Below the pieces are notes generated by a model. It saw only the letters and a list, made by a program, of their open reading frames with translations, searched no databases and was not told the origin of the DNA. Positions 48,158 to 58,023 of a DNA stretch of 64,000 bases are shown here, piece after piece (the stretch's first letter is position 1; the number at the start of each line of letters is the position of its first letter). The DNA is from Pithys albifrons albifrons (taxonomy: Eukaryota; Chordata; Aves; Passeriformes; Thamnophilidae). Where the stretch lies: assembly GCF_047495875.1 (NCBI RefSeq), contig NC_092475.1, positions 14,048,001 through 14,112,000 on the forward strand, given 5' to 3'. Position numbers and translations under genes: made by a program.

Positions 48158-51026
48158 GTACAAAGGGCAGTTCCTTCATGTCCCCACACCTGGGCTCTAT
48201 TGCTGGGGCCCTGTGTTCTGATGCAGAGGCAGCACCTGATCAGTAGAGGGTGGACTCACTGCTGCCCATCAGCTTGGCCAAAGCTCTCCTTGGACAGGGC
48301 CCATGATCCAGCTCCTGTCCAGAAATGCAGCACCAGGACACACTGTCCCCACAGGGGAGCAGGGCACACAGTGCTAGTTCAGCTCTCACGAGTGAGAGGC
48401 TCTTGTAGGTGTGTTCCCGGGATCCCACCCTGTTTCTCTACACCCCCAGGGCCATTTGTGCAGCCCAGGGACCCTGGCATGGGGCACCTGAGTGTGGCTG
48501 TTGCAGCCCAGAGGGCGAGCAGCCAACTACACACATTCATTACACTGCACAGTCCTTGATACAGGCCAGTAATGCTGATCATCGTGGCACAGCTCCCTGT
48601 GAAACTCCTGGAAAACAGCAATGTTTACTTTCTCCCCCCGTCCTCCCACTCATCCCATGGATCACTAAACTCACCCATGGTCTCTCAAGGCCTTTGGCAC
48701 AAGATCCTGCCAGAGCAGTACAACAAACCTTCTCCATATCCCTGTGGAATCCTTTAAAGAACTCCACAGACCTTTTGAGACACAACTTGCATTAAACCAC
48801 ATTTATGCTCTCTCATGATCCATGTTGCTAAATCCATTCTTTATTACAGTTCATTTTTCTTGCACACAGATCCACCTCACCAGCTCAGGATTCCCACAAA
48901 CCCATGATTAAAAGAGGTACCATGTTTGCCACCTTCCAGTTGCCAAGCTCCCAGAGGTGCCACCCCAGTTAGCAACGGCCTGTCCTGCTGCCTGACCCCT
49001 CCTGGGCATGGCACAACCCCAGACACTGTACCACCCTTCCCACTTAAGGATTTGGATTACAGAGAAAAGATTATTTTTCTCTAAAGAGTCTTTAAGACCT
49101 AACACAGATCAAGGTCACCAGTGCAAACCAGGATTCCTGTCTGGCATCTGGAATGAGAAAAAAGAGTTATGAGAGTTGCAGAGGAAAATTTCAGCCTGAC
49201 TTGTTTCACCTGTGATGAACACAGGGCAACATGGATGGGAAGAGTCACAATCCTGCTATTTCCACCCCAGAGCTGAGCCCTGTGAGGTGGCCAAAGGGAA
49301 GCAGCTCCTCACTGAACACTGAGACAGGCTGAGAGGAGACCTGAAGTCACTGCCAATTAAGTGGTGCACAGTATCAAAGGGCAGGGCTGCTCTGATCAGA
49401 GATCATGGTAATCTTTATTTAACAGTTCAAGGAATAACCTTTAACCAGTCAAAACTTTTACAAAGCCTTCCCTACACATCCAGACAGTAAAACAAAAATA
49501 GAGGTTTCCTTGATTTCCTAGAAAGCCTGAAGCACCAGGGCTAAAAAGGGCTCTGCCCACACCGCCCTTGGGCCAGCATTCCTCAAGAGAACCCAGCTGA
49601 GAGCAGGGCAGCTCTGTGGGAACCTCAGTGAGAGCCTCCTCTTATCCTCAGGATGGGAAATGGAGGCACTTGGATGCCTTCAGTGCACCCTTGATGGGCA
49701 GCAGAAAAGCAGCTGAAATGAGGGATCAGTGACCAACAGCTGTTTGGAAGGAAATTACTACTTCTACCCAAAAGCAGCACCTACAGCTCCATCATCACTC
49801 CCTGGCATGGGCTTTTCATGAGGACACTCCCAAACCTGCACCCTGTGAAGTGACTGCTCAGAACTGTGTTACTGAACCTTTCTCTCCAAGGTAACTCCAG
49901 ATGAGGTGGTTCAAATTCAATACTGGGATTTGCTGGCTCCCAAGAGTTTCCCAGTGCAGGGGCTGAACTCCTGCAGGACAAACTAAGCCCACTGGCCATA
50001 GTGAGCCTTTAGGGCTCCCTCCTGCAGGTGCCTCAGGGGCAGCACAGGTGACACCAGACCAACCCTGCTTGAGGCACTTTGCTGTAAGAAGCCCTTGGAC
50101 TGACTCTAACAAACTCGTTTTGATCCAAGCTGGTCACTTCATAATCACCATCTCCATGGGAACAGCTGCAAGTCAGGGTAAAAGAGAAGCTGATGAGTTT
50201 TGGATTATTTTGTGGCAAGTAAACTACTCTATTGTTGGTATTGGACATATAAGGGGTTCTTAAGTCTACCTACAGCAGAAACACCTCTTGAGCAGGTGTG
50301 TGGGAACACAGAGCAGTGCATGTAGTGCCACAAACTGCTGTGCAGCAGGACACTGGTGCAAGACTTAAGGCAAAATCTCTAGTGATCAACACCCAAGAGC
50401 CACAAGAGTAAATATTGTGGGACAATTTGAGGGGCTCAGTTGGCACCACAAAACCAGAAAGCAGTGCTGAAGAACTGGAAAACATCAGCAAAGGGACAGA
50501 GAGCATATTCCATATTTGTATCTTATGCATGTTATTTGGCAATACTTATATGTTTACAAAAAACTACAAAAAATTGGTTTTGTAGCCTCTTCCTTGGGCC
50601 GGACCTGCAGAAATATCCATCAGAAGGTCTGGATGTCTGTGATCCAAAGTGCAGCTCAACATTTCACTCCTTTGGAGCTTCCTGGGAAGTTGGAACCGGC
50701 GTTGCTTATGTCAGGCTAAAAGACAAAACAGAAGGGAAGTTTGGCAGTGCCAGGGAGTGCAGGAGGCATTTCAAAACACCAGCACAGTCACTTCTCACCC
50801 TCCAGTTACAAAGGCCCAGTAGAAATTTCCCTTCCTAGAGGAGAAGGGCCTATGAAAAGAGGGAAGCAGATGTTGTGGCTGCTAACAGGCAGCCACAGGA
50901 ACAGACCTGCCTAAGCTGGCAAAGGTAAAATGCACTGTCAGCCTGGCCCAGGTAATGATTAACAGCTCAGAGGAAGTTTCATTATGGCTCTGATATGCTC
51001 AGACACATCAAGGCTTTGTACCAGAA
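48158..51026. other. Intergenic DNA between MMP24 and EIF6
   Basis: Unique-looking, moderately AT-rich sequence. All frames are short and none resembles a known protein. I searched the minus strand for a short terminal EIF6 exon encoding Leu-Thr-stop after an AG and found none. No RNA gene was recognised. Confidence 0.6.
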
Positions 51027-51746
51027 GGGTAAAGAGCTCAAGGAATTTATTATGGCATAAAACATACATTCTCATAACACCTGAGAACTCAGCCACTAAG
51101 GACCAGTGGCTCAGGTAGCTCAGGAACACCCTTCCAGCACCACAGCAATGGTCCTCAGAGTTGTAGCCAGATGAAAGTCTAAATGCAGTTTGCACAGGAC
51201 TTTTGTCTGGGTGTAGCCTAAACCTTGGAAAAACATTTGCACACATTAACGAAGGGGGCAGGTCCCATATCATTACCACTCCAGGCAGAAAACAAAACCT
51301 GGCTCACATTGAAAGGTAACTTGGACAAAACCTTTGACAAAAAGGCTTAAAAACCCCTCAAGTTTGCAGTTTGATTTAAGGCAGCAGCAGCTGACAAGGT
51401 CCAAAGTCTTTCTGGCACCAGAAATGGTTGTAGCAAGCATTTGAAATAACATTATACAGGTTACAACAATCAAAAGCCAAGATGTCAAGCAAATCACTGG
51501 CATTTAAACTTTTAAAACAAGGTTTGTTTAAAAAAACAAATAGGAAGGAGAACCTGACAGCTGAAATGGATGTTATTTCCCAAAAAAAAAAGGACCCTCA
51601 CACATTCCATAACCCAACTGCTGAGAGTAAGAAAAGGATGGAGGAAGCAAAAAAATGATAATTAAAAAAAGTGTGAAACCAGCTAGTTTACAATATAATA
51701 ATAGTTCACAACAAAATCTTGGTTTTGACCCAGAGCTGGCTCCCCC
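51027..51746 (-). other. EIF6: EIF6 3' untranslated region (end inferred)
   Basis: This is the region downstream of the EIF6 stop on the minus strand, up to just past an AATAAA signal (plus-strand TTTATT at 51046-51051). A TG-rich segment (TTGATGTGTCTGAG) follows on the minus strand, as expected after a cleavage site. The extent is an inference. Confidence 0.4.
51046..51051 (-). terminator. EIF6: Probable EIF6 polyadenylation signal AATAAA
   Basis: This is the nearest canonical AATAAA after the EIF6 stop codon on the minus strand, about 700 bp downstream. A second candidate is at 49414-49419. Confidence 0.4.
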
Positions 51747-51932
51747 TCACCTGTCAATGAGGGAGTCCCTCATGTTGGTGGCGATGGTGCTGGGCTGGGC
51801 CTCGTTGAGCTTGAAGATGCTCTCGATGACGGACAGCTCAGTGCTCGTGGTGTCCAGCCCGCAGAAGGCGCACCAGTCGTTGACCACCATCCCCGCGGCG
51901 ATCACTTCACTGCCGCGGTTCACCGTCCCGGC
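51747..51932 (-). CDS. EIF6: EIF6 exon 5 (C-terminal end)
   Basis: The acceptor is GCCCCCAG. The exon encodes [40 protein letters not shown] and [20 protein letters not shown], and then reads Arg-TGA. Mammalian eIF6 ends ...DSLIDSLT, so the last residues differ. Just after the Asp codon the text is AG|GTGAGG, a good splice donor (exon end 51751), so a further tiny exon is possible, although none was found. Residue 235 is Asn where human has Ser. With this end the protein is 243 residues, against 245 in human. Confidence 0.9.
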   Translation of the reverse strand, partial: AGTVNRGSEVIAAGMVVNDWCAFCGLDTTSTELSVIESIFKLNEAQPSTIATNMRDSLIDR

Positions 51933-52000
51933 CTGGGGGCAGGGGCAGCCTCAGTGCCAGCAGCACATTGAGCTCTTAAACCTTTACTGCTCACGCCCCT

Positions 52001-53098
52001 TGTCCTGGTTCAGCAACCCAGACCACTGTGTGGGTGTGCCCAAAGCTGTGCATTCTAAACCCTCTGGGCCATTGCCCAGCAACTGTTCCCAATGGCCCAT
52101 TGGCAGCAGCTGCCCAGGGCACAGCTGAGCCCTCAGGCTGGGAGCTGGCTGGGAAAGAAGCCTGGCAGAGGAGCTGGGAGAACTGCCCTGCAGGGAGTCC
52201 TTGGCACCTCCACACCCACCTGAGGGCTCAGCTCTGCCCATGGGCCAGCAACGATTCCAAAATCCCCCCTGACTGCCAGAGTCAGATCCCCCAGTGTGGA
52301 ACTCCCTGCCCTGGGGGAGGCACTGGGGGCTCCCACCCAAACCTGAGGAGACAGAATCTTGGGCTTTGGGGACTTGGGGAACCACTTGTTGGATCCAGAG
52401 GAGGAGCAGACCCTGGCCAGGAGGAGCCCACCACTCCCCACCAGACTGTGCCATCATCTGCACCAACAGGTTTTTCACCTCCTTTTCCTTTGGACTCAGA
52501 GGAACCACATGGGGCTCAGCACAGGGGCCACCAAACCCCCCTGTGTTTGTGCCCCAGGGGGCTGGGTTAGACTGCTGGGTTTGTGGGTTAAACCCAATTT
52601 CTCTTTGTGCCATTGTATTTATTGTAATATTGTTATTAAATTGTAACTCTGACTTATAATCTCTTTTGTGTTGGGTCCATTTTTCCTGCCACTTCACCTT
52701 TAAACCAGCACACCAGCCCACACTAAACTATATCCTAAGGACTAGTGGCAGCTGGCAGTGCCCCTTTGGAAAAGGACCCGGGTGCAGTGTGCCTGTTGTC
52801 ACCATCCCCAAGGCATACAGGAGGGTGTGAGCTGAGGCAGGAGGGCTTGGCTGGGGCTGAGCTGCACTGTACCTTTGAAGAACCACATGGGGCTTAGCAC
52901 AGGGGCCACCAAACCCCCCTGTGTTTGTGCCCCAGGGGGCTGGGTTACACTGCTGGGGTTTGTGGGTTAAACCCAATTTCTCTTTGTGCCATTGCATTTA
53001 TTGTAATATTTTTATTAAACTGTAACTCTGACTTATAATAATCACTCTCTTTAGTGGTGGGTTCATTTCTCCTGCCAGTTTACCTTTAAACCAGCACA
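52001..53098 (+). mobile_element. Solo LTR, family 1 copy D, with a templated insert; TSD CCCCT
   Basis: The LTR starts TGTCCTGGTTCAGC and ends TTTAAACCAGCACA. It is flanked by perfect CCCCT duplications (51996-52000 and 53099-53103), so 52001-53098 behaves as one inserted element. It is 1,098 bp long, whereas family members are 710-720 bp. The excess is about 380 bp (within 52503-52880): a second copy of the LTR 3' part followed by reverse-complemented MMP24 intron and exon edge. Without the insert the host LTR would be about 718 bp. It lies in EIF6 intron 4, antisense to EIF6. Confidence 0.88.
52503..52880 (-). repeat. Inverted duplicate of the MMP24 exon 7/intron 7 border plus LTR
   Basis: Bases 52713-52883 are the near-exact reverse complement of 41103-41273, including the last bases of the MMP24 exon (TTCTTCAAAG), its splice donor and the following intron. 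Bases before 52713 continue as the reverse complement of the adjacent LTR copy C (shared GGGTCCATTTTTCCTGCCAC, unlike the other copies). The left breakpoint is hidden in LTR homology after about 52503. The right one falls at the microhomology GAAGAAC (MMP24) versus GAGGAAC (LTR) near 52880. Confidence 0.85.
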
Positions 53099-53172
53099 CC
53101 CCTGAGGAGCTGAAAGCTTCTGCCCACCAGCAAAGCTCTAAAGGTGTCAGGTAAAATTGTTAATGAACAGCC

Positions 53173-53925
53173 TGTCCTGTCTGGTGAGAAAACGGTGTGG
53201 CATTCAGTGACAGAATCCACCCAGCAGGAAGGGTAATGGCACAGCCATTGTGGCATTCCCACATCCAGCTGGGCAGGAGTGGTAGTTTTGGCTTTAGTTT
53301 TAGCTGGGCCTCAGTTTAGCAGGCCCAGAGTCTACATAAATTAGAGAGGAAAAGCATCACCTGACTTAATCAACCAAAGAGATACTTCATATCATTTGAT
53401 GTCAAAGAAAGTATAAAAGAAGGTGTGGGAGGTGCTCAGCTCAGTTCCTTCATGGCCTGTGCTGAGCAGAGCTGCCATCACCGCTGCTGGGGGTGTTGGG
53501 CCTCATCACCACTTCACAGCTGTTTGCTTTGGGAAGTACCTTTGGTTTTTTGTTGTTGGTTTTCTCCTCTCTTTCCAGGTATCCTTTGGGGGGAGCTTGT
53601 TGGGGTGTTTTTTGGAGCTGGAGTGGTGGAGGTCTGTGTTGGTTGGGTGGGCGACTCAGTGGTTGTTGGTGGTTTGGGGTTTTTTCCCCCCATTTATATA
53701 AACATGTATTATATTCTGTTTTTAATTGTCTCTCTTTTGTATAATGTAAGAAGCTTGCTATTTGGGGGTTTGGGGTTTTTTTCCCCTCGCTCCTCTTCCC
53801 TTGGTGTGTGGAGAGGTGGATTCTCTCCTCCTGTGCTGGGCAGTTGGCATTTTGCCAGCTCAGCCTCACACAGCAGGCACAGGGTTTGGTATTTCATCTT
53901 TTTCAACACTGGTTCAGTCAAACCA
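53173..53925 (+). mobile_element. LTR of a second family, with TATA box
   Basis: It contains ATCATTTGATGTCAAAGAAA and a TATA box (GTATAAAAGAAGG; TATAAAAG at 53412-53419). Near its end it has GGGCAGTTGGCATTTTGCCA, a motif shared with the older LTR at about 23.37 kb. CAGCC at 53168-53172 and 53926-53930 may be the target duplication, giving ends TGTCCTG and AAACCA. Orientation is +, so it is antisense to EIF6. Together with the LTR at 52001 it fills most of EIF6 intron 4. Confidence 0.65.
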
Positions 53926-54190
53926 CAGCCAATCTCACATTCTGTATCTGCACCACACACAATCCCAGCAGAGCAACATTTCAGGAGCAAACTAAAAGCT
54001 CTGAGCAGCTTTTCCAGGCTCGGGGAACACAGAGAACTGTCTCAGGACACTTGGGCTGTTTGTTTTCCCTCATCTCCCACTCGGAATTGCTCTGTAGAGA
54101 AACAGCAGCCAGGAGTCCCTGAGGTGGAGCCACAGTAGAACTGGGCTGGGAGGAGTGGGAAGGGCAAACACAATCCCAGAAATGCCTTAC

Positions 54191-54367
54191 CACGAGTGGG
54201 ACCTGGAGCAGTGAGGACAGTTCGTCCTGGTCATCGATGGAAGTTTTGGGGTGCACGATTCCTCCCTGGTTACTGAAAACACAGTAACTTCCCACCAGCA
54301 CCTGGTCTGCTACTGTTTGCCTGAAAACCTCCACCTTCAGCACATCTGCCAAGATCTCTTCTGTCTC
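54191..54367 (-). CDS. EIF6: EIF6 exon 4
   Basis: The acceptor is TGTTTGCAG and the donor CTC GTG|GTAAGG. It has exactly 59 codons (residues 124-182, phase 0 at both ends). It encodes [36 protein letters not shown] and [19 protein letters not shown]. The pair Ser174-Ser175 (in DELSSLL), known as casein kinase 1 sites in mammalian eIF6, is conserved. Confidence 0.98.
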
Positions 54368-55144
54368 CTGCAAACAGGAAGAGGGTAAAGCCTTCAGTAA
54401 AATGGTATTGTGGAACTGAAGTCAAGCTGTTCCTGCACAGAGCCCTCTGAGAGCCTCCCACACTGCACAGCCCATTGCAACCAGCCATACAAAACACAGA
54501 CCCAACCCCCATATTCCACATGCTCCTGTGCCCTTACTGAGAAATGCCCCTGTTCCTGCTGGCAGTACATCAGCTGTGCCAATGCCTGTTCTCTGGCATT
54601 CCCAGTGAGCCATCCTCCCAAACCACTGGGACAAAGTTGTCTTATCCTTCTGCAGAACTCTTGAGAACTTCCTTCCCCTCTTGGTTTCACTGTGAATTAT
54701 TTTGATTTCTCTGTGCCCATCTTACTTCATACACATATTTAAAACACACCATGCTGCAAAGCCCACTACCTTCCCCCACCCCCTTATTCTTCTTTTCCCT
54801 TTGCACTCCTACCACCAAATCTTCATCAGCTTTAGCACCAGCTGAAAGCACTGTCAGGACCTGCAGCCACACACCCCCCTCTCAATGCTATTAAGGTATC
54901 AGTTCTCAGACATAAAGTAGCAGTGACTTTGTCTCCTCTGCTCTTATTTTAAACTTTCATACAAGAACCTTCTATTTTCACTTCAGCCCTCTGTAATTTT
55001 CACATCCTTCAACTGGTACAGATTTTGGGTAGCTCAGCTGTACCCTCCAGCTCCTGCTGTGATCCTCAGTGCACTCCTCTGTGTGCCCTTTATTATGCTC
55101 TAATTCACTCAGTTTTACCACCCAAAGCAAACTGCACTCAATGA

Positions 55145-55350
55145 TCATGGAATTACGAGACACTTTGGCTTGGAGAGACCTTAATGATCAATTTGTTCCA
55201 TGGGCAGGGACACCTTCCACTACCCCAGGTTGCTCCAAGCTTTGACCAGCCTGGCCTTGGACACTCCCAGGGATGGGGCTGCCACAGCTTCTCTGGGTAA
55301 CCTGTGCCAGGGCCTGCCCACCCACACAGGGAACAATTTCTTCACAATAC
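55145..55350 (-). mobile_element. CR1 LINE 3' fragment
   Basis: Antisense CR1 text: GGAGAGACCTTAATGATCAA, CCAGCCTGGCCTTGGACACT, CCCAGGGATGGGGCTGCC. It lies in EIF6 intron 3. Confidence 0.8.
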
Positions 55351-55509
55351 CCCCCATCTAACCCTGCCCTCTGTTAGTGTGAATCCACTCCCCTTGTCCT
55401 GCCCCACGACACACCCACCCTCCCTCCTTCCCTCCTCCAGAGGCCACCAAGGCAGCCTGGGCAGGGTTTCCCAGCCCCCCAGCTGTGGCAGTGCCCCAGA
55501 GCTCTGTAC

Positions 55510-55685
55510 CCTGTCCAGGTCTGGGTGCACCAGAGCCACGTAGTCGTTGCAGGTGGTGACGTTGCCCAGGGCTGAGAGTCGCTCCTCCACGCGCTGGATC
55601 CGCACCGAGTCCGGCAGGCTGTTCCGGATGTGCTGCAGCTCCTGGTCCGTGGTGCTGCTCGGCACCAGCAGCCCGTGCCTGTTCC
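55510..55685 (-). CDS. EIF6: EIF6 exon 3
   Basis: The acceptor is CCGTGCAG and the donor GAC AGG|GTACAG. The exon completes Gly65 and adds residues 66-123: [58 protein letters not shown]. It is nearly identical to mammalian eIF6 and forms part of the pentameric (pentein) fold that binds uL14 on the 60S subunit. Confidence 0.98.
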
Positions 55686-55724
55686 CTGCACGGCCCCAAC
55701 AGGCAGGGCAGAGCAAGGGGAATC

Positions 55725-56165
55725 ACAGAATCATAGAATCAGCTGGGTTGGAAAAGACCTCTGAGATCACCAAGTCCAACCCTTGATCCAATCCCACTGT
55801 GATCACCAGCCCAGGGCACTCAGTGCCCTGGGCTGGTGATCACAGTGGGATTGGATCAAGATGTGGTGGATTCTCACTCAGTGCCACATCCACAGAATGG
55901 ATTGGGTTGGAAAAGACCTCTGAGATCACCAAGTCCAACCCTTGGTCCAACTCCAGTCCCTTTACCAGATCATGGCACTCAGTGCCACGGCCAAGCTCAG
56001 TTGAAAAACCTCCAGGGATGGGGAATCCACCCCCTCTCTGGGCAGCCCATTCCAATCCCTGAGCACTCTCTCTGCAAAGAATTCTTTTCCTGATCTCCAA
56101 CTTCAATTTCCCCTGGCAGAGCTTGAGCCCATCGTGCCCCCTTGTCCTATTGCTAAGTGCCTGGG
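55725..56165 (-). mobile_element. CR1 LINE 3' fragments carrying a perfect palindrome
   Basis: Antisense CR1 begins with CAGAATCATAGAATCAGCTG and GGGTTGGAAAAGACCTCTGA. A second start-like GAATGGATTGGGTTGGAAAA appears near 55896, so two CR1 3' ends lie in tandem. It continues through GATGGGGAATCCACCCCC to TTCCCCTGGCAGAGC. A 79-bp palindrome occupies 55782-55860. Confidence 0.85.
55782..55860. repeat. Perfect 39-bp inverted repeat with 1-bp spacer
   Basis: The left arm 55782-55820 begins CTTGATCCAATCCCACTGTG and the right arm 55822-55860 is its exact reverse complement, ending GGGATTGGATCAAG. The single spacer base is C at 55821. The centre is the natural CR1 near-palindrome GGCACTCAGTGCC. It lies in EIF6 intron 2. 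Confidence 0.97.
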
Positions 56166-56214
56166 ATGTTCCCAGGGGCATTCCCAGCACTCCCCTGATG
56201 CTCACACACCTCCA

Positions 56215-56770
56215 AGCTGCCCCTGCTCCGTGTGCTCCACCGGGGACCCAGCCCAGGAGATTTGTTGGAGCTGCCTGTGCTCCGTGTGCTCCAGACAGGA
56301 GATTTGTTGGAGCTGCCCGTGCTCTGTGTGCTCCAGCCAGGGCCCAGCCCAGGAGATTTGCTGGAGCTGCCCCTGCTCCGTGTGCTCCAGCCAGGGCCCA
56401 GCCCAGGAGATTTGTTGGAGCTGCCCGTGCTCTGTGTGCTCCAGCCAGGGCCCAGTCCAGGAGATTTGCTGGAGCTGCCCGTGCTCCGTGTGCTCCAGCC
56501 CGGAGATTTGCTGGAGCTGCCCGTGCTCTGTGTGCTCCAGCCAGATTTGTTGGAGCTGCCCGTGCTCTGTGTGCTCCACCCAGGAGATTTGTTGGAGCTG
56601 CCCGTGCTCCGTGTGCTCCAGACAGGAGATTTGTTGGAGCTGCCCGTGCTCCGTGTGCTCCAGCCAGGAGATTTGTTGGAGCTGCCCGTGCTCTGTGTGC
56701 TCCAGCCCGGAGATATGTTGGAGCTGCCCGTGCTCTGTGTGCTCCAGCCAGGGCCCAGCCCAGATTTGTT
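56215..56770. repeat. Minisatellite with a 36-57-bp unit
   Basis: About 12 units are built on GGAGATTTGTTGGAGCTGCC plus CGTGCTCTGTGTGCTCCAG, with an optional CCAGGGCCCAGCCCA segment that makes the longer units. C/T variants alternate (CTCTGTG and CTCCGTG). It is located in EIF6 intron 2 beside the CR1. Frames across it are open in several phases only because of the repeat. Confidence 0.92.
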
Positions 56771-57249
56771 GCTGTTTAGGAATAACCAGCACCAGGGGAA
56801 AGACAAAACCAGGGCGAGGCACAGGCTGCGGGTGATTGGCACTGCCTTTAATCCCTTCCCTGTCGCGACAGGACTAAAGGGAGCCTCAGCCTCAGTGAGA
56901 CACTCTGAACTCTTCCTGAAGATGCCAAGTGCCCCACAAAGGGCTTGTGTGGCCGTGGCAGCACGATGGGATGGTTAAAGGAAAAAAAATCCAAGCAATT
57001 TGTATGACCGAGCAAGATCCCACCAGCCCGAAGTACAGGAAAGGCTTTTCCCGGATTTCCACGCTGGGTAACACCACCCCCTGTCCCGGCCGTGCCCCTC
57101 GGGGCACAGGGTCCTCCTCCCGGCCCCCAGAGCCAGCACTGCCAGGCTGTTTCCCACTGCCCCCCTCGCCCTCACACACCTCCAGCACCCGCGGGGGTCC
57201 CGGCACAGCCCGGCCCCGCCGCCCCGGGCTCGGCCCCGCCCGCACGTAC

Positions 57250-57335
57250 CCACACACATCCTGCCGATGATGCGGCACCCCGCGATGGACGCGTGAACCA
57301 CCGGGATGGTCCCGAACAGCTCCCCCTCGAACACG
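57250..57335 (-). CDS. EIF6: EIF6 exon 2
   Basis: The acceptor is CCTTGCAG and the donor GTG G|GTACGT. It completes Ser36 and encodes [20 protein letters not shown] and RIIGRMCV. Human has GELSDTIPVV, so Phe-Gly replaces Ser-Asp at one loop. The exon is GC-rich, like exon 1. Confidence 0.96.
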
Positions 57336-57356
57336 CTGCAAGGACAGAGCGCCGTG

Positions 57357-58012
57357 AGGGCGGGGCAGGGCAGGGCAGAGATGGGCAGGGGTGGGCATGG
57401 GCAGGACAGGGGCAGATACAATGACAGGGGCAGGGCAGGGGAAAGGGCCAGGGCAGGGGTAAGGGCCAGGGCAGGGGTAAGGGCCAGGGCAGGGGTAAGG
57501 GCCAGGGCAGGGGTAAGGGGCAGGGCAAGACAGGGGCAGATACAATGACAGGGGCAGGGCAGGGGCAGATACAATGACAGGGCCAGGGCAGGGGCAAGGG
57601 CCAGGGCAGGGGCAAGGGCCAGGGCAGGACAGGGGCAGATACAATGACAGGGGCAGGGCAGGGGCAAGGGCCAGGGCAGGGGTAAGGGGCAGGGCAAGAA
57701 AGGGGCGGATACAATGGCAGGGGCAAAGCAGGGCAGGGCAGGGGCAGGGGTTGGGCAGAGGCGGGGCAGGGGCAGAGCAGAGCAGGGGCAGGGGCAGGAG
57801 CAGGGGCAGGGGCAGGAGCAGGGCCAGGAGCAGGGGCAGGAGCAGGGGCAGGGGCAAGAGCAGGAGCAGGGGCAAGAGCAGGGGCAGGGGCAGGGGCAAG
57901 AGCAGGAGCAGGGGCAAGAGCAGGAGCAGGGGCAAGAGCAGGGGCAGGGGCAGGGGCAAGAGCAGGGGCAGGGGCAGGGGCAGGGGCAGGGGCAGGGGCA
58001 GGGCAGGATCGG
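57357..58012. repeat. G-rich hexamer-type repeat filling EIF6 intron 1
   Basis: From 57760 to 58005 the array is mainly GGGGCA and GAGCA/AAGAGCA units. From 57357 to 57760 it is a longer composite of GGGCCAGGGCAGGGGTAA and GGGGCAGATACAATGACA. The whole intron is 57336-58023 (688 bp), so nearly all of it is repeat, reaching within about 12 bp of the splice donor and 22 bp of the acceptor. The plus (template) strand is G-rich; the EIF6 transcript is C-rich here. Confidence 0.95.
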
Positions 58013-58023
58013 GGCCCCCTGAC

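Noticed and set aside
52713..52883. A second MMP24 exon copy or pseudogene in EIF6
   Set aside because: Only the last bases of the exon are included. It is explained as the end of a templated intron/LTR insert, not a processed or duplicated gene.
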